19,964 nt of DNA from contig CAMNHZ010000012.1 of assembly GCA_946540075.1 (NCBI GenBank), forward strand, positions 1 through 19,964, in the 5' to 3' direction. Under the pieces are notes generated by a model. The model searched no databases and was not told where the DNA came from. It saw only the letters and a list, made by a program, of their open reading frames with translations. Both the position numbers and the translations under genes were made by a program. Position 1 is the first letter of the stretch. Each line of letters begins with the position of its first letter. Positions 7,185 to 14,877 of the stretch are shown here, in pieces. Source of the stretch: an uncultured Bacillota bacterium (GTDB taxonomy: Bacteria; Bacillota_I; Bacilli_A; RF39; UBA660).

Positions 7185-8823
7185 CTTGAATAACTACTAG
7201 TATCATAGGTTTACATTCAGTTTCCTGATATAAATAGTTTCCTAAACGATCTCTGATACTATTTTTTATTTTTGAAAAATCAACATATTCGGGTTTAATA
7301 TTTTCATTCATAACTTCAAGTGATATTCTCTCTGATTCTTTAATTAAATCTATATTATCTTTTACATAAATGAATCCACGTGTTAATATTTCTGGACCTG
7401 ATATAACTTGTTTAGTAGTTCTATCAATAGTCGCACACACGATAACAATTCCATTATCACTTAATAATTCTCTATCTTTAATAACTAAGTCGCCTACATC
7501 TCCAGCTTGTTTTCCATCTACTAAAACATCATCTACTGGTTTTTTCTCCATAGTTTCAACAAGTTTACCATCATTAAATTCTACTACTTCTCCATTTAAA
7601 TGTAATAATATACTTTCTTCTTTTAAGCCAAGATTCATTGCTACTTTAGCATTTTCTACTTGATGACGATATTCTCCAATTACAGGAAAATAATACTTAG
7701 GATTTAATAAATCTAACATAAGCATTATATCTTCACTTGATGCATGATATCCTAAATATTTTTTTGTTGGAAGTATTATTATATTCGCACCTAATTTAGC
7801 AAATTGATCATATAATTTAGCTTCAGTTCTTTCCATTCCTTCAGATACTGTTGATGCAAATATAATATTATCATCTTTATTAATCTTAGTAAATTTATCA
7901 TATCCTTTTACAATTCTTCCAATATTAGAGAATGGTTTTTCTCTTTCATCAGCAACTATTACAAAAATACCACGATCATTAACATGATGGATACTAACAA
8001 TCCTCTTTTTATCAAAGTTAATATATCCCATGTCAATAGCTTTCATAATCATATTTTCTAGTCTTTTTCCCATGATAACTACTTTCTTATTAGTAGTTGA
8101 AACTACACTTAGTATTTCACCAATACGGTGTAGTTGACTAGTACTTACGTTACATAAAATACGACCACTATATTTATTTATATTCTCTAGTAAGAAATCT
8201 TTAACTCTATGTTGAGGAGATGTATATCCTCTTTTATCTGCATATAAAGATTCTCCTAATAAACATAATACACCTTTCTTACCTACATAAGCTATTTTAC
8301 CTATATCAGTCTTATATGGACCTATCATAGTTGGATCAAATACATAATTACCTGTATATACAATAGCACCATCTTTAGTATTTAAAACATACCCTACTGT
8401 ATCTGGCACTGAATGTGTTAAACTTATTGGGAAAATCGAATTATCACCAAATTTTATATTTTTAAATGGTTTAACCTCTACTAAATTATTAGTTTTTAAA
8501 TGATCTTCCTCTAACTCACTTCTTAATATTTCAAGTGTAAAATGAGTACCATATATTTTTACATTTTTTAAATCACTTATCATATCTGGGATTGCACCCA
8601 TTTGAGAATCATGTCCATGTGTTATGAAAATACCTTTAATTCTCTTTTGATTTTTAATTAAATAATCATAGTTAGGTAATATATAATCAACACCTAACAT
8701 TTGATCATCAGCATATTTTAAACCCGCATCAAATACAAATATGTCGTTATTTACTTCTACAACATACATGTTTTTTCCGTTTTCATTTAGTCCACCAAGA
8801 CTAAATATTTTAATTTTATTCAT
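7177..8823 (-). CDS. rnj: RNase J family protein with degenerate catalytic site (J2-like)
   Basis: Metallo-beta-lactamase/beta-CASP protein of 548 residues, the normal RNase J length. It has the beta-lactamase fold at 1-205, beta-CASP at about 206-355, the return of the lactamase fold to about 440, and a C-terminal domain from about 448. Active RNase J carries HGHEDH, TGDFKFD and PVHGEYR. Here these read HGHDSQ (His69-Gln74), TGNYVFD (Asn159) and PVIGEYR (Ile382). Thus at least four metal-binding or catalytic residues are changed, although H137 (THSVPD) and the HASSED block remain. This points to a non-catalytic or weakly active paralog, like the J2 subunits that pair with an active J1. No second rnj is in the window. 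It has its own promoter region (8852-8890) and terminator, with GGAG ahead of the start. Family firm, activity doubtful. Confidence 0.92.
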   Translation of the reverse strand: MNKIKIFSLGGLNENGKNMYVVEVNNDIFVFDAGLKYADDQMLGVDYILPNYDYLIKNQKRIKGIFITHGHDSQMGAIPDMISDLKNVKIYGTHFTLEILRSELEEDHLKTNNLVEVKPFKNIKFGDNSIFPISLTHSVPDTVGYVLNTKDGAIVYTGNYVFDPTMIGPYKTDIGKIAYVGKKGVLCLLGESLYADKRGYTSPQHRVKDFLLENINKYSGRILCNVSTSQLHRIGEILSVVSTTNKKVVIMGKRLENMIMKAIDMGYINFDKKRIVSIHHVNDRGIFVIVADEREKPFSNIGRIVKGYDKFTKINKDDNIIFASTVSEGMERTEAKLYDQFAKLGANIIILPTKKYLGYHASSEDIMLMLDLLNPKYYFPVIGEYRHQVENAKVAMNLGLKEESILLHLNGEVVEFNDGKLVETMEKKPVDDVLVDGKQAGDVGDLVIKDRELLSDNGIVIVCATIDRTTKQVISGPEILTRGFIYVKDNIDLIKESERISLEVMNENIKPEYVDFSKIKNSIRDRLGNYLYQETECKPMILVVIQEV

Positions 8824-8851
8824 TATTTACTCCTTTCTTTCATAATAAAAA

Positions 8852-8890
8852 GACTAATACATTATATCAAAAATAAATGCATTAGTCCAA
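8852..8890 (-). promoter_or_regulatory. Promoter of the RNase J-like gene within an inverted repeat
   Basis: TTGGAC (8885-8890), 18-base spacer, TATAAT preceded by TGA (8861-8869) on the minus strand. An 11-bp inverted repeat, 8852-8862 / 8877-8887, overlaps both boxes and has one G-U pair as RNA. It is followed by five T residues, so it could also act as a weak terminator or attenuator for transcripts reading in from upstream. Confidence 0.55.
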
Positions 8891-8897
8891 TTTTTAT

Positions 8898-8929
8898 AAA
8901 AAAAATATGTTGCCTGTCAAAACAACATA
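8898..8929 (-). terminator. Terminator of the candidate ncRNA
   Basis: 7-bp stem TATGTTG (8906-8912) / CAACATA (8923-8929) with a 10-base loop, followed by eight T residues on the minus strand. Confidence 0.8.
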
Positions 8930-9223
8930 CTTCCCAAGTAAATAAATGAATCATTAAGAATTATTGACAGATAAGACTTAACGATTTCTTATCATCGAGT
9001 ACTTGTCTCATGTAATTACATACTTGACAGCTGATAAGACTTTAAACATAATCAATATCATCAGGACAATCTACAATAATAAATCCGTCGAATACTCAAG
9101 TTCATTATTAGAATAGAAAGAACGTTATACACATATTACTATAAAAGTTTAATCCCTTGTAACTTAATAAACAAAGTTTATTAAATCACAAGAATATGCG
9201 TGATATCTATCTTACTATCAAGC
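8898..9223 (-). ncRNA. Candidate structured noncoding RNA, about 325 nt, family unknown
   Basis: This fills the gap between rfbA and the RNase J-like gene, which holds no credible coding frame. A promoter (9230-9258) lies upstream and an intrinsic terminator (8898-8929) closes it. In between, the minus strand folds into successive stems. One is at 9156-9192: CTTGT/ACAAG outside, a 9-bp TTAATAAAC/GTTTATTAA stem inside. Another is at 8987-9039: an 8-bp outer stem, TGTC/GACA, and an inner ATGTAATTACAT. A third is at 8949-8986, a 10-bp stem with one G-U pair. I checked by eye for tmRNA, RNase P RNA, SRP RNA, 6S RNA and common riboswitch motifs and recognised none. A long leader of the RNase J-like gene is the alternative, but the terminator argues for a separate RNA. 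Confidence 0.55.
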
Positions 9224-9229
9224 ACTTAT

Positions 9230-9258
9230 ATAATAGCACTTATTTTAATAAAATGCAA
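9230..9258 (-). promoter_or_regulatory. Promoter of the candidate ncRNA
   Basis: TTGCAT (9253-9258), 17-base spacer, TATTAT (9230-9235) on the minus strand, placed just after the rfbA terminator. Predicted start of transcription is near 9223. Confidence 0.55.
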
Positions 9259-9269
9259 TAGTTTTTTCT

Positions 9270-9300
9270 AAAAAAAACAGAAAAATTAATATTTTTCCTG
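9270..9300 (-). terminator. Terminator after rfbA (end of the T-box operon)
   Basis: 8-bp stem with one G-U pair between 9278-9285 and 9293-9300, followed by eight T residues on the minus strand, about 20 bases past the rfbA stop. Confidence 0.75.
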
Positions 9301-9319
9301 CTTTTTATTATAAATTAAA

Positions 9320-10201
9320 TTATTTTCTACCTTTTCTTAATACTTTAGCTAAATTCTTACCATATGTATTTTTACCCATTAAGTTTGCTCTTTGCTCTAA
9401 TTGTTCATCTTTTAACCATCCATTTTTATATCCTATTTCTTCTGGTGAACATATATTTCTATCTTTATTATGTTGGATAGTTCTAATCATATTTGAAGCA
9501 TCAAGTAAACTGTCAAATGTACCTGTATCAAACCAAGTATAACCATCACCTAAAAGTTCAGCTTTTAATTTACCTTCTTTTAAATAAACATCATTTAATG
9601 AGGTTATCTCATATTCATTACGATCAGATTTCTTTATTAGTTTTGCTTTTTTAGATACTCCTGTTGGATAAAAATATAATCCAGTAATAGCAAAGTCTGA
9701 TTTTGGATGTTTAGGCTTTTCTTCTACGCTTAAAACATTTCTATTTTCATCTATTTCCATGATGCCAAATCTTTCTGGATCTTTTACTTGATATCCAAAA
9801 ATAGTAGCTTGTCCATTATATGCATTTTCTACTGCTTTTGATAAAGTTTCTTTTAATCCATTTCCATAGAAAATATTATCTCCTAAAATCATACTACATG
9901 GTTCATTTCCAATAAATTTTTCTCCAATTATAAATGCTTGAGCAAGTCCTTCAGGTTTAGGTTGAATCGCATATGTTAGATTAACTCCAAATTTGCTTCC
10001 ATCACCTAATAATCTTTTAAAACTATCACAGTCAGTCTCAGTTGTTATAACTAAAATATCCTTAATTCCTGCCGTCATCATTGTTGATAACGGATAATAA
10101 ATCATTGGCTTATCATAAACAGGAACTAATTGTTTACTTGTCCCTTCTGTTATTGGATATAATCTAGTTCCTGATCCACCAGCTAAAATAATTCCTTTCA
10201 A
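9320..10201 (-). CDS. rfbA: Glucose-1-phosphate thymidylyltransferase
   Basis: Makes dTDP-glucose from dTTP and glucose-1-phosphate, the first step towards dTDP-rhamnose and other dTDP-sugars used in cell-surface glycans. The 293-residue length is normal. The nucleotide-binding signature GGSGTRLYP is at 8-16, KQLVPVYDKPMIYYPL at 23-38, ILGDNIF with Asp108 at 105-111, and EEKPKHPKSDFAITGLYFY starts near 165. The start codon is TTG, supported by GGGGAGG nine bases upstream. It follows thrS by 34 bases with no terminator or clear promoter between, so it is probably co-transcribed in the T-box-controlled thrS unit. The rest of the rhamnose pathway (rfbB, C, D) is not in the window, which makes the placement odd. 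Confidence 0.96.
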   Translation of the reverse strand: MKGIILAGGSGTRLYPITEGTSKQLVPVYDKPMIYYPLSTMMTAGIKDILVITTETDCDSFKRLLGDGSKFGVNLTYAIQPKPEGLAQAFIIGEKFIGNEPCSMILGDNIFYGNGLKETLSKAVENAYNGQATIFGYQVKDPERFGIMEIDENRNVLSVEEKPKHPKSDFAITGLYFYPTGVSKKAKLIKKSDRNEYEITSLNDVYLKEGKLKAELLGDGYTWFDTGTFDSLLDASNMIRTIQHNKDRNICSPEEIGYKNGWLKDEQLEQRANLMGKNTYGKNLAKVLRKGRK

Positions 10202-10235
10202 TTCAAATACCTCCCCTGAATTTTAATAAATACAA

Positions 10236-11987
10236 TTATTTTTTATTTTCTATTTCATCTTTTAACATAGTCATAAATTCATCTAATGAAATAGTAATTT
10301 TTTCTTGTGAACCAAATTTACGATATGTAACAGTATTTTCGTCACGTTCATTATTACCTAATACTAATGTATATGGAATTTTCATAACTTGACTTTCTCT
10401 CATACGATATCCTAATTTTTCATCACTATCATCTAGTTTAGTTCTAACATGGTTACTACGAAGTAATTCGTCAACTTTTTTAGCATATTCTAAATGATAT
10501 TCATTCTTAACAGGTAAAACTGTTACTTGTGTTGGTGCAAGCCATGTTGGCATAGCTCCTTTAGTTTCTTCAAGTAAGAAAGCAATAAATCTATCTAGTG
10601 ATCCTAAAATAGCTCTATGTATAACTACTGGACGAACTTTATTACCATTTTCATCTACATAAGTTAAATCGAATCTTTCTGGTAATTGATAGTCTAATTG
10701 TACTGTTGATAATGTAACATCATGTCCAATTGCACTTTTTACTTGAACATCTAATTTAGGTCCATAGAATGCAGCTTCACCTTCAGCTTCATAAAAATCA
10801 ACATTCATTTCTTTTAATACTTCACGAAGTTCATTCTCTGACTTTTCCCATAACTCATCATTTCCAAAATATTTATCTGTATCTTTTGGATCTCTTAAAG
10901 ATAATCTAAAACTATAATCTTTAAAATCAAAATCTCTATATACATCTAAAATTAAATCTACAACTGCTTTAAATTCACTTTTTATGTCTTCTGGTTTACA
11001 GAATATATGTGAATCATTTTGAGTGAAAGCACGAGTTCTTTCAATTCCAACTACTGCTCCACTAGCTTCATATCTAAAATCGTTAGCAATTTCAGCAATA
11101 CGTAATGGTAAATCACGATATGAATGAAGTTTATTTCTATACATCATCATATGATGAGGACAATTCATTGGACGAAGTACATATGATTCGTTATCTAATT
11201 CCATTGAAGGGAACATATCTTCTTTATAATGATCCCAATGTCCACTTGTTTTATATAAATCTACACTTCCTAATGAAGGAGTCATTACATGTTTGTATCC
11301 TTGTTCTATTTCTTTATCTGTTATATAATCAGATAATTTTCTTCTTATAATAAATCCATTTGGTAACCACATAGGAAGTCCTTTTCCTACTATGTCAGAG
11401 AACATAAATATTCCTAAATCTTTACCTAATTTACGATGATCTCTTTCTTTAGCATCTTCTAACTCAGCCAAATGTTTTTCTAAATCTTCTTTAGAATCAA
11501 AGCATACTCCATATATTCTTTGAAGCATTTTATTTTTAGCATCACCTTTGTAATAAGCACCACTTGCCTTAAGTAATTTAAAATTCTTAAGTTCCTTAAC
11601 AGTATCAACATGTGGTCCTCTACATAAATCAGTAAATTCTCCTTGAGAATAACAAGTAATTAATGTATCTTTATCCATATCATTAATTAAATCTATTTTA
11701 TAAGGATCATCTTTAAACATTTCTAAAGCTTCTTCACGTGATAATTCACGTCTTACTATTCTTTTTCCATCTTTAGCGATTTTCTTCATTTCTTTTTCTA
11801 TTTTAGGTAAATCTTCTTCTTTTATTACATCTTCACCTAAATCAATATCATAATAGAATCCCTCACTAATTACTGGTCCTACCCAAAACATTGCATTTGG
11901 ATATAATCTTTTTACTGCTTGTGCCATCATATGTGCACAACTATGGTTTAATTTACTTAAGCGTTCATCTTGCTTAATGTCTATCAT
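10236..11987 (-). CDS. thrS: Threonyl-tRNA synthetase lacking the N-terminal TGS domain
   Basis: Class II synthetase that charges tRNA-Thr. Editing domain residues are present: His15 and His19 (HSCAH) and CRGPH at 122-126. The catalytic core has zinc ligands Cys276 (MNCPHH), His327 (NDSHIFC) and His457 (VIHRA), with motif 2 at FRYEASG and motif 3 around GSLDRF. The anticodon-binding domain runs from about 483. The protein is 583 residues, some 60 fewer than usual, because the TGS domain that normally precedes the editing domain is missing; the sequence starts just seven residues before LSKLNHS. It follows the upstream gene by one base (TAA, then ATG), with AGAGA inside that gene as a possible ribosome-binding site, so an upstream start is excluded. 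Expression is controlled by the T-box leader. Confidence 0.98.
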   Translation of the reverse strand: MIDIKQDERLSKLNHSCAHMMAQAVKRLYPNAMFWVGPVISEGFYYDIDLGEDVIKEEDLPKIEKEMKKIAKDGKRIVRRELSREEALEMFKDDPYKIDLINDMDKDTLITCYSQGEFTDLCRGPHVDTVKELKNFKLLKASGAYYKGDAKNKMLQRIYGVCFDSKEDLEKHLAELEDAKERDHRKLGKDLGIFMFSDIVGKGLPMWLPNGFIIRRKLSDYITDKEIEQGYKHVMTPSLGSVDLYKTSGHWDHYKEDMFPSMELDNESYVLRPMNCPHHMMMYRNKLHSYRDLPLRIAEIANDFRYEASGAVVGIERTRAFTQNDSHIFCKPEDIKSEFKAVVDLILDVYRDFDFKDYSFRLSLRDPKDTDKYFGNDELWEKSENELREVLKEMNVDFYEAEGEAAFYGPKLDVQVKSAIGHDVTLSTVQLDYQLPERFDLTYVDENGNKVRPVVIHRAILGSLDRFIAFLLEETKGAMPTWLAPTQVTVLPVKNEYHLEYAKKVDELLRSNHVRTKLDDSDEKLGYRMRESQVMKIPYTLVLGNNERDENTVTYRKFGSQEKITISLDEFMTMLKDEIENKK

Positions 11988-11988
11988 T

Positions 11989-12651
11989 TTATCTCTTCTT
12001 TCTTTGTAGTTTTCGTAGATCTCCTATTTCTTCATCTACATAATCATCTTCATAAAAGATGTCAAAAATATTTTCACCAGCCATATTATAGAAATAATTC
12101 ATTTGAAAAGTATCTCTTCGAGGATTAATATAAGCCCTTACAACGTTATTACAATCTTTTAAACAAACAATTTCACCTTTTAAAATTGGTTCTTTTGAAA
12201 TAAATTCTTCAGGAACAACAACAATATTATTATAAATAGATTCTAGCATGTTGATGTTATCTACAAAAAATAGCTTTTCTTCTAATTTTTGCAGTTGCTT
12301 ATCATAACCACGTTCACCTTCTCTACCTTCATTAACAATTTTAAATAAATCTATCATTTTTTCACATACTTCACGATAATTTGGTTTATCTATCTGATAG
12401 CGATAAAAATTTACTTTTTCCTGTTGTTCTTGAACAAATTTTTTAAATTGTCTGTGAGATAATTCATTTAATCCTAATGAGTATACATAATCATTAAATT
12501 TTGCTTCATTCTCTTGTTGTTTTTTTAAAGTTTCTTCTCTATTGTTTTGTAAATCAAACTTAGCCTGATTGAAATCATTAAAATATAGTGTTAAAAACCT
12601 TTCAAAATCTAAAACCTTTGGTGCATAGTTTAAAGTTTCTTCTTTTTCCAT
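11989..12651 (-). CDS. Unknown coiled-coil protein, first gene of the T-box thrS operon
   Basis: A 220-residue soluble protein I do not recognise. Residues about 15-82 are strongly helical and charged (repeated QQENEAKF- and QEQQEK-type segments), and 90-140 are also helical. Residues 145-200 look like beta strands with a hydrophobic pattern (NIVVVPEEF, EIVCLKD, VVRAYINPRR, FQMNYFYNM). The end is acidic then basic (EDDYVDEEIGDLRKLQRKKR). There is no signal peptide or membrane segment. The 10-base T-box terminator tail is followed at once by GGGGG and the ATG, so this gene is the immediate target of the riboswitch. The stop is one base from the thrS ATG. The tight coupling suggests a role linked to threonyl-tRNA or translation, but no function is evident. 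It does not resemble a TGS domain. Confidence 0.85.
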   Translation of the reverse strand: MEKEETLNYAPKVLDFERFLTLYFNDFNQAKFDLQNNREETLKKQQENEAKFNDYVYSLGLNELSHRQFKKFVQEQQEKVNFYRYQIDKPNYREVCEKMIDLFKIVNEGREGERGYDKQLQKLEEKLFFVDNINMLESIYNNIVVVPEEFISKEPILKGEIVCLKDCNNVVRAYINPRRDTFQMNYFYNMAGENIFDIFYEDDYVDEEIGDLRKLQRKKR

Positions 12652-12668
12652 ATAATATTCCCCCTAAC

Positions 12669-12699
12669 AAAAAAGCTCCTTATAATTTATATAAGGAGC
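12669..12699 (-). terminator. T-box regulated terminator
   Basis: 9-bp perfect stem GCTCCTTAT/ATAAGGAGC (12675-12683 / 12691-12699) with a 7-base loop, followed by six T residues. It is the terminator half of the T-box switch. Confidence 0.95.
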
Positions 12700-12875
12700 G
12701 TATAAACGCGGTACCATCCTACCTTGTTACTTAATTTAGCTATAACGGTGCGACCGGTAACTCTTTCAAGCCCAACTCATAGGTAGTAATCATTAAGGTT
12801 ATTTACTAGGTTTACACTAGCCCTAGTTCACTATAAAACACTTCTTAACAATTTTGTCCTAATCAATGTCTTTAC
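12669..12875 (-). ncRNA. T-box riboswitch (threonine) upstream of the thrS operon
   Basis: A tRNA-sensing leader on the minus strand. The T-box sequence AAGGTAGGATGGTACCGCG lies at 12707-12725. Its AAGG can pair with CCTT of the terminator arm to form the antiterminator, and UGGU is placed to pair with an ACCA tRNA end. The Stem I apex is recognisable as ACTAGG-GCTAGTGTAAA-CCTAGT. On the 3' side of Stem I are two adjacent Thr codons, ACT (12785-12787) and ACC (12782-12784), so either register reads threonine. A Stem III-like hairpin CGGT-CGC-ACCG follows. Uncharged tRNA-Thr should allow read-through into the downstream genes. Confidence 0.95.
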
Positions 12876-12881
12876 ATGAAT

Positions 12882-12911
12882 ATATTAACACTAATATGTT
12901 TATTTTGTCAA
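12882..12911 (-). promoter_or_regulatory. Promoter of the T-box thrS operon
   Basis: A perfect TTGACA (12906-12911), 18-base spacer and TAATAT (12882-12887) on the minus strand. The -35 box lies within the last codons of the RNB-family gene, whose TAA stop is at 12900-12902. Confidence 0.75.
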
Positions 12912-14813
12912 TTTTTTTACCTTAATTTTTTCTTGATTTTGTTTAGCCATAATATTTTCTCTATGTTTTAATAAACTATACAATTGATTATAATCAGATT
13001 TAAAATGTTTATTCTTTCTATGTCTATTATCTAAATGTTCTGTTAAATCTTCTAATTCAGTAAAATATAGTTTAATTATTTTATTTTCATCATCTACTAT
13101 ATTTTGTAAAATAAGATATTGAGAAGCTATAGAAGCATAATCTCTTATTGGATTTAATATTGATGATGTTATTTCACCATATGGTATATTAGTATATCTT
13201 CTTTTTAAGTTATCATCATTATCATATATACTTATAATACTATCAACAAATGTATTGTCAGTAATATTCATATCTTCTTTAATACTATTAAGCTTATTAC
13301 TAATATAATTTTTTTCTTTCTTTCGATATATGAATGGAATCTGTTTTGAAGCGATATATTTAGCTATAGTCTCTTGTACAAAAGTATTTATATTAGTATG
13401 AATTATTTTATAATTGTTTTCATCTTTTGTTTTATTATTAAGTATCTTTGTATCAAACTCTTTCAACTTATAGCCTTCATCAGTATCTTTACAATTGTCA
13501 TAATATAAGTTTTTTCTTACTTCAATTAAACCTCTATAAATATTAATATCTTCTATTTCATTACCATTAAATATAATATCAAATGTTAAAGCTAATCTTT
13601 TTTTACCACAATCTAATGAAAATAATTTTTCACATATTTCAAATGGGAATAATGGTAAAACTTTATCTTTTAAGAATATTGCTTCACCTTTATTTCTTAT
13701 ATACTTATCAATAATTGATCTTTTTGGGATAAAATCTGCGACTGCTGGAACATAAATACTAAGTCTAGTTCTATTTTCATCTATTTTATCAATAGACATA
13801 GCATCGTCATATGTTTTAGATCCTGTAGTATCGATTGTGAATATATCACGATCTCTTAAATCTTTATACGAAGTATTATTTGGAATTGTCATAGATTTCA
13901 TTTCTTTTAATACTTGGTCTGGAACTAACTCATGAACATCATATTTATTATATAAACTATTTATTTCATCAGATATATCTTTTTGATATCTCTTAACATT
14001 TAAAACTGTTATTAATTCATTTATATAATATATTCTTTTTTCGCGTTCTGGTTTATATAAATCACTTTCATTTATTCTCATTATTAGATGCCTTAACTCA
14101 TCTATAATAGCATGTATAAGTTCATCACTTATATAACATCTTTTTGAATATATAAATAGTTTTAATACAGCTTGGTAATATGCCAATTTACCTTGATTTT
14201 CTTCACTAACTAATATTTTTATATATTGTTCAATTACCATATCAAATAATGTATATTTATTCTTATCAACAGCATTTAAAACTTCAGGATAAGTATCAAA
14301 TAATTTCTCTAAAAACTTATAATCATCTATCTCAGTAATTATTTTGACTAAGAATTTAAATTCTTCATCTTTTTCATCATGATAATTCTTTTCATAATAT
14401 TTTTCACTATTAAGTGCGGACCTAGTTTTCTTTAACATATATAATAATCTGTCTAAAAACTCATATCCATGATAAAATCTAGAATTATTAGGATCTACAG
14501 AAACTGGTTTTTGGATTTCATGAATGTTAGTAATAACATCATCAATTTTATCTATAATCTTTGTCTTATCAGTTATATAAATATCAATGTTATTTCGTGC
14601 TAGATATTCTAAACCTCGTTTCATATAATGACGTTTATCTGGCTTTGAAAAATAATTAAAGTTCTTTACTCCATCATCAACAAGATCTAATATCATCAAA
14701 GCCAAATCATCGTTATTATAAATATCTAATTCTTTTTTTAAATCTTTCATAGGAATTCTATTTGCCTGTTCAAGATGCTTTCTTAATTCACAAATCAAAT
14801 TAGTATTATTCAT
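12900..14813 (-). CDS. Divergent RNase II/R (RNB-domain) family protein
   Basis: A 637-residue protein with an RNB-type catalytic region from about 305 to 600. The signature is RDIFTIDTTGSKTYDDAMSI at 322-341. The usual motif is TID, six residues, then D-x-DDA-like spacing. Asp328, Asp336 and Asp337 are kept, while the remaining Mg-ligand position, an Asp in E. coli RNase II, is Thr334. Other matches: YVPAVADFIPKRSIIDK (354-370), the LPLFP block (386-390), FSLDCGKKRLALTF (398-411) and the catalytic Arg557 in LNPIRDYASI. The first 300 residues are helical and show neither the cold-shock domains nor a helix-turn-helix typical of RNase R. No S1 domain follows; the end is a short basic tail. Activity is uncertain. 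The gene has its own promoter (14846-14873) and no terminator before the T-box. Confidence 0.78.
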   Translation of the reverse strand: MNNTNLICELRKHLEQANRIPMKDLKKELDIYNNDDLALMILDLVDDGVKNFNYFSKPDKRHYMKRGLEYLARNNIDIYITDKTKIIDKIDDVITNIHEIQKPVSVDPNNSRFYHGYEFLDRLLYMLKKTRSALNSEKYYEKNYHDEKDEEFKFLVKIITEIDDYKFLEKLFDTYPEVLNAVDKNKYTLFDMVIEQYIKILVSEENQGKLAYYQAVLKLFIYSKRCYISDELIHAIIDELRHLIMRINESDLYKPEREKRIYYINELITVLNVKRYQKDISDEINSLYNKYDVHELVPDQVLKEMKSMTIPNNTSYKDLRDRDIFTIDTTGSKTYDDAMSIDKIDENRTRLSIYVPAVADFIPKRSIIDKYIRNKGEAIFLKDKVLPLFPFEICEKLFSLDCGKKRLALTFDIIFNGNEIEDINIYRGLIEVRKNLYYDNCKDTDEGYKLKEFDTKILNNKTKDENNYKIIHTNINTFVQETIAKYIASKQIPFIYRKKEKNYISNKLNSIKEDMNITDNTFVDSIISIYDNDDNLKRRYTNIPYGEITSSILNPIRDYASIASQYLILQNIVDDENKIIKLYFTELEDLTEHLDNRHRKNKHFKSDYNQLYSLLKHRENIMAKQNQEKIKVKKLTK

Positions 14814-14845
14814 ATATATCCCCCATCCCCCTTAAAGATACTTTT

Positions 14846-14873
14846 ATTATAACAGATTATATATAAAAATCAA
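14846..14873 (-). promoter_or_regulatory. Promoter of the RNB-family gene
   Basis: TTGATT (14868-14873), 16-base spacer, TATAAT (14846-14851) on the minus strand. It lies between the dnaI terminator and a GGGGGAT ribosome-binding site. Confidence 0.7.
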
Positions 14874-14877
14874 ATTG

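Noticed and set aside
7370..7663. Plus-strand open frame of 97 residues
   Set aside because: Shadow of the RNase J-like gene.
8960..9110. Two tiny minus-strand frames of about 14-16 codons in the candidate ncRNA
   Set aside because: No ribosome-binding site ahead of either ATG and they lie across strong stems.
8898..9223. tmRNA, RNase P RNA, SRP RNA or a 6S RNA
   Set aside because: None of the conserved blocks I can recall for these RNAs was seen. 6S RNA is the least firmly excluded because it is conserved mainly in structure.
11105..11350. Plus-strand open frame of 81 residues
   Set aside because: Antisense of thrS, no start signal.
12735..12765. ACC triplets in the Stem III-like hairpin as the T-box specifier
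   Set aside because: The specifier should be on the 3' side of Stem I; the ACT-ACC pair at 12782-12787 fits that position.
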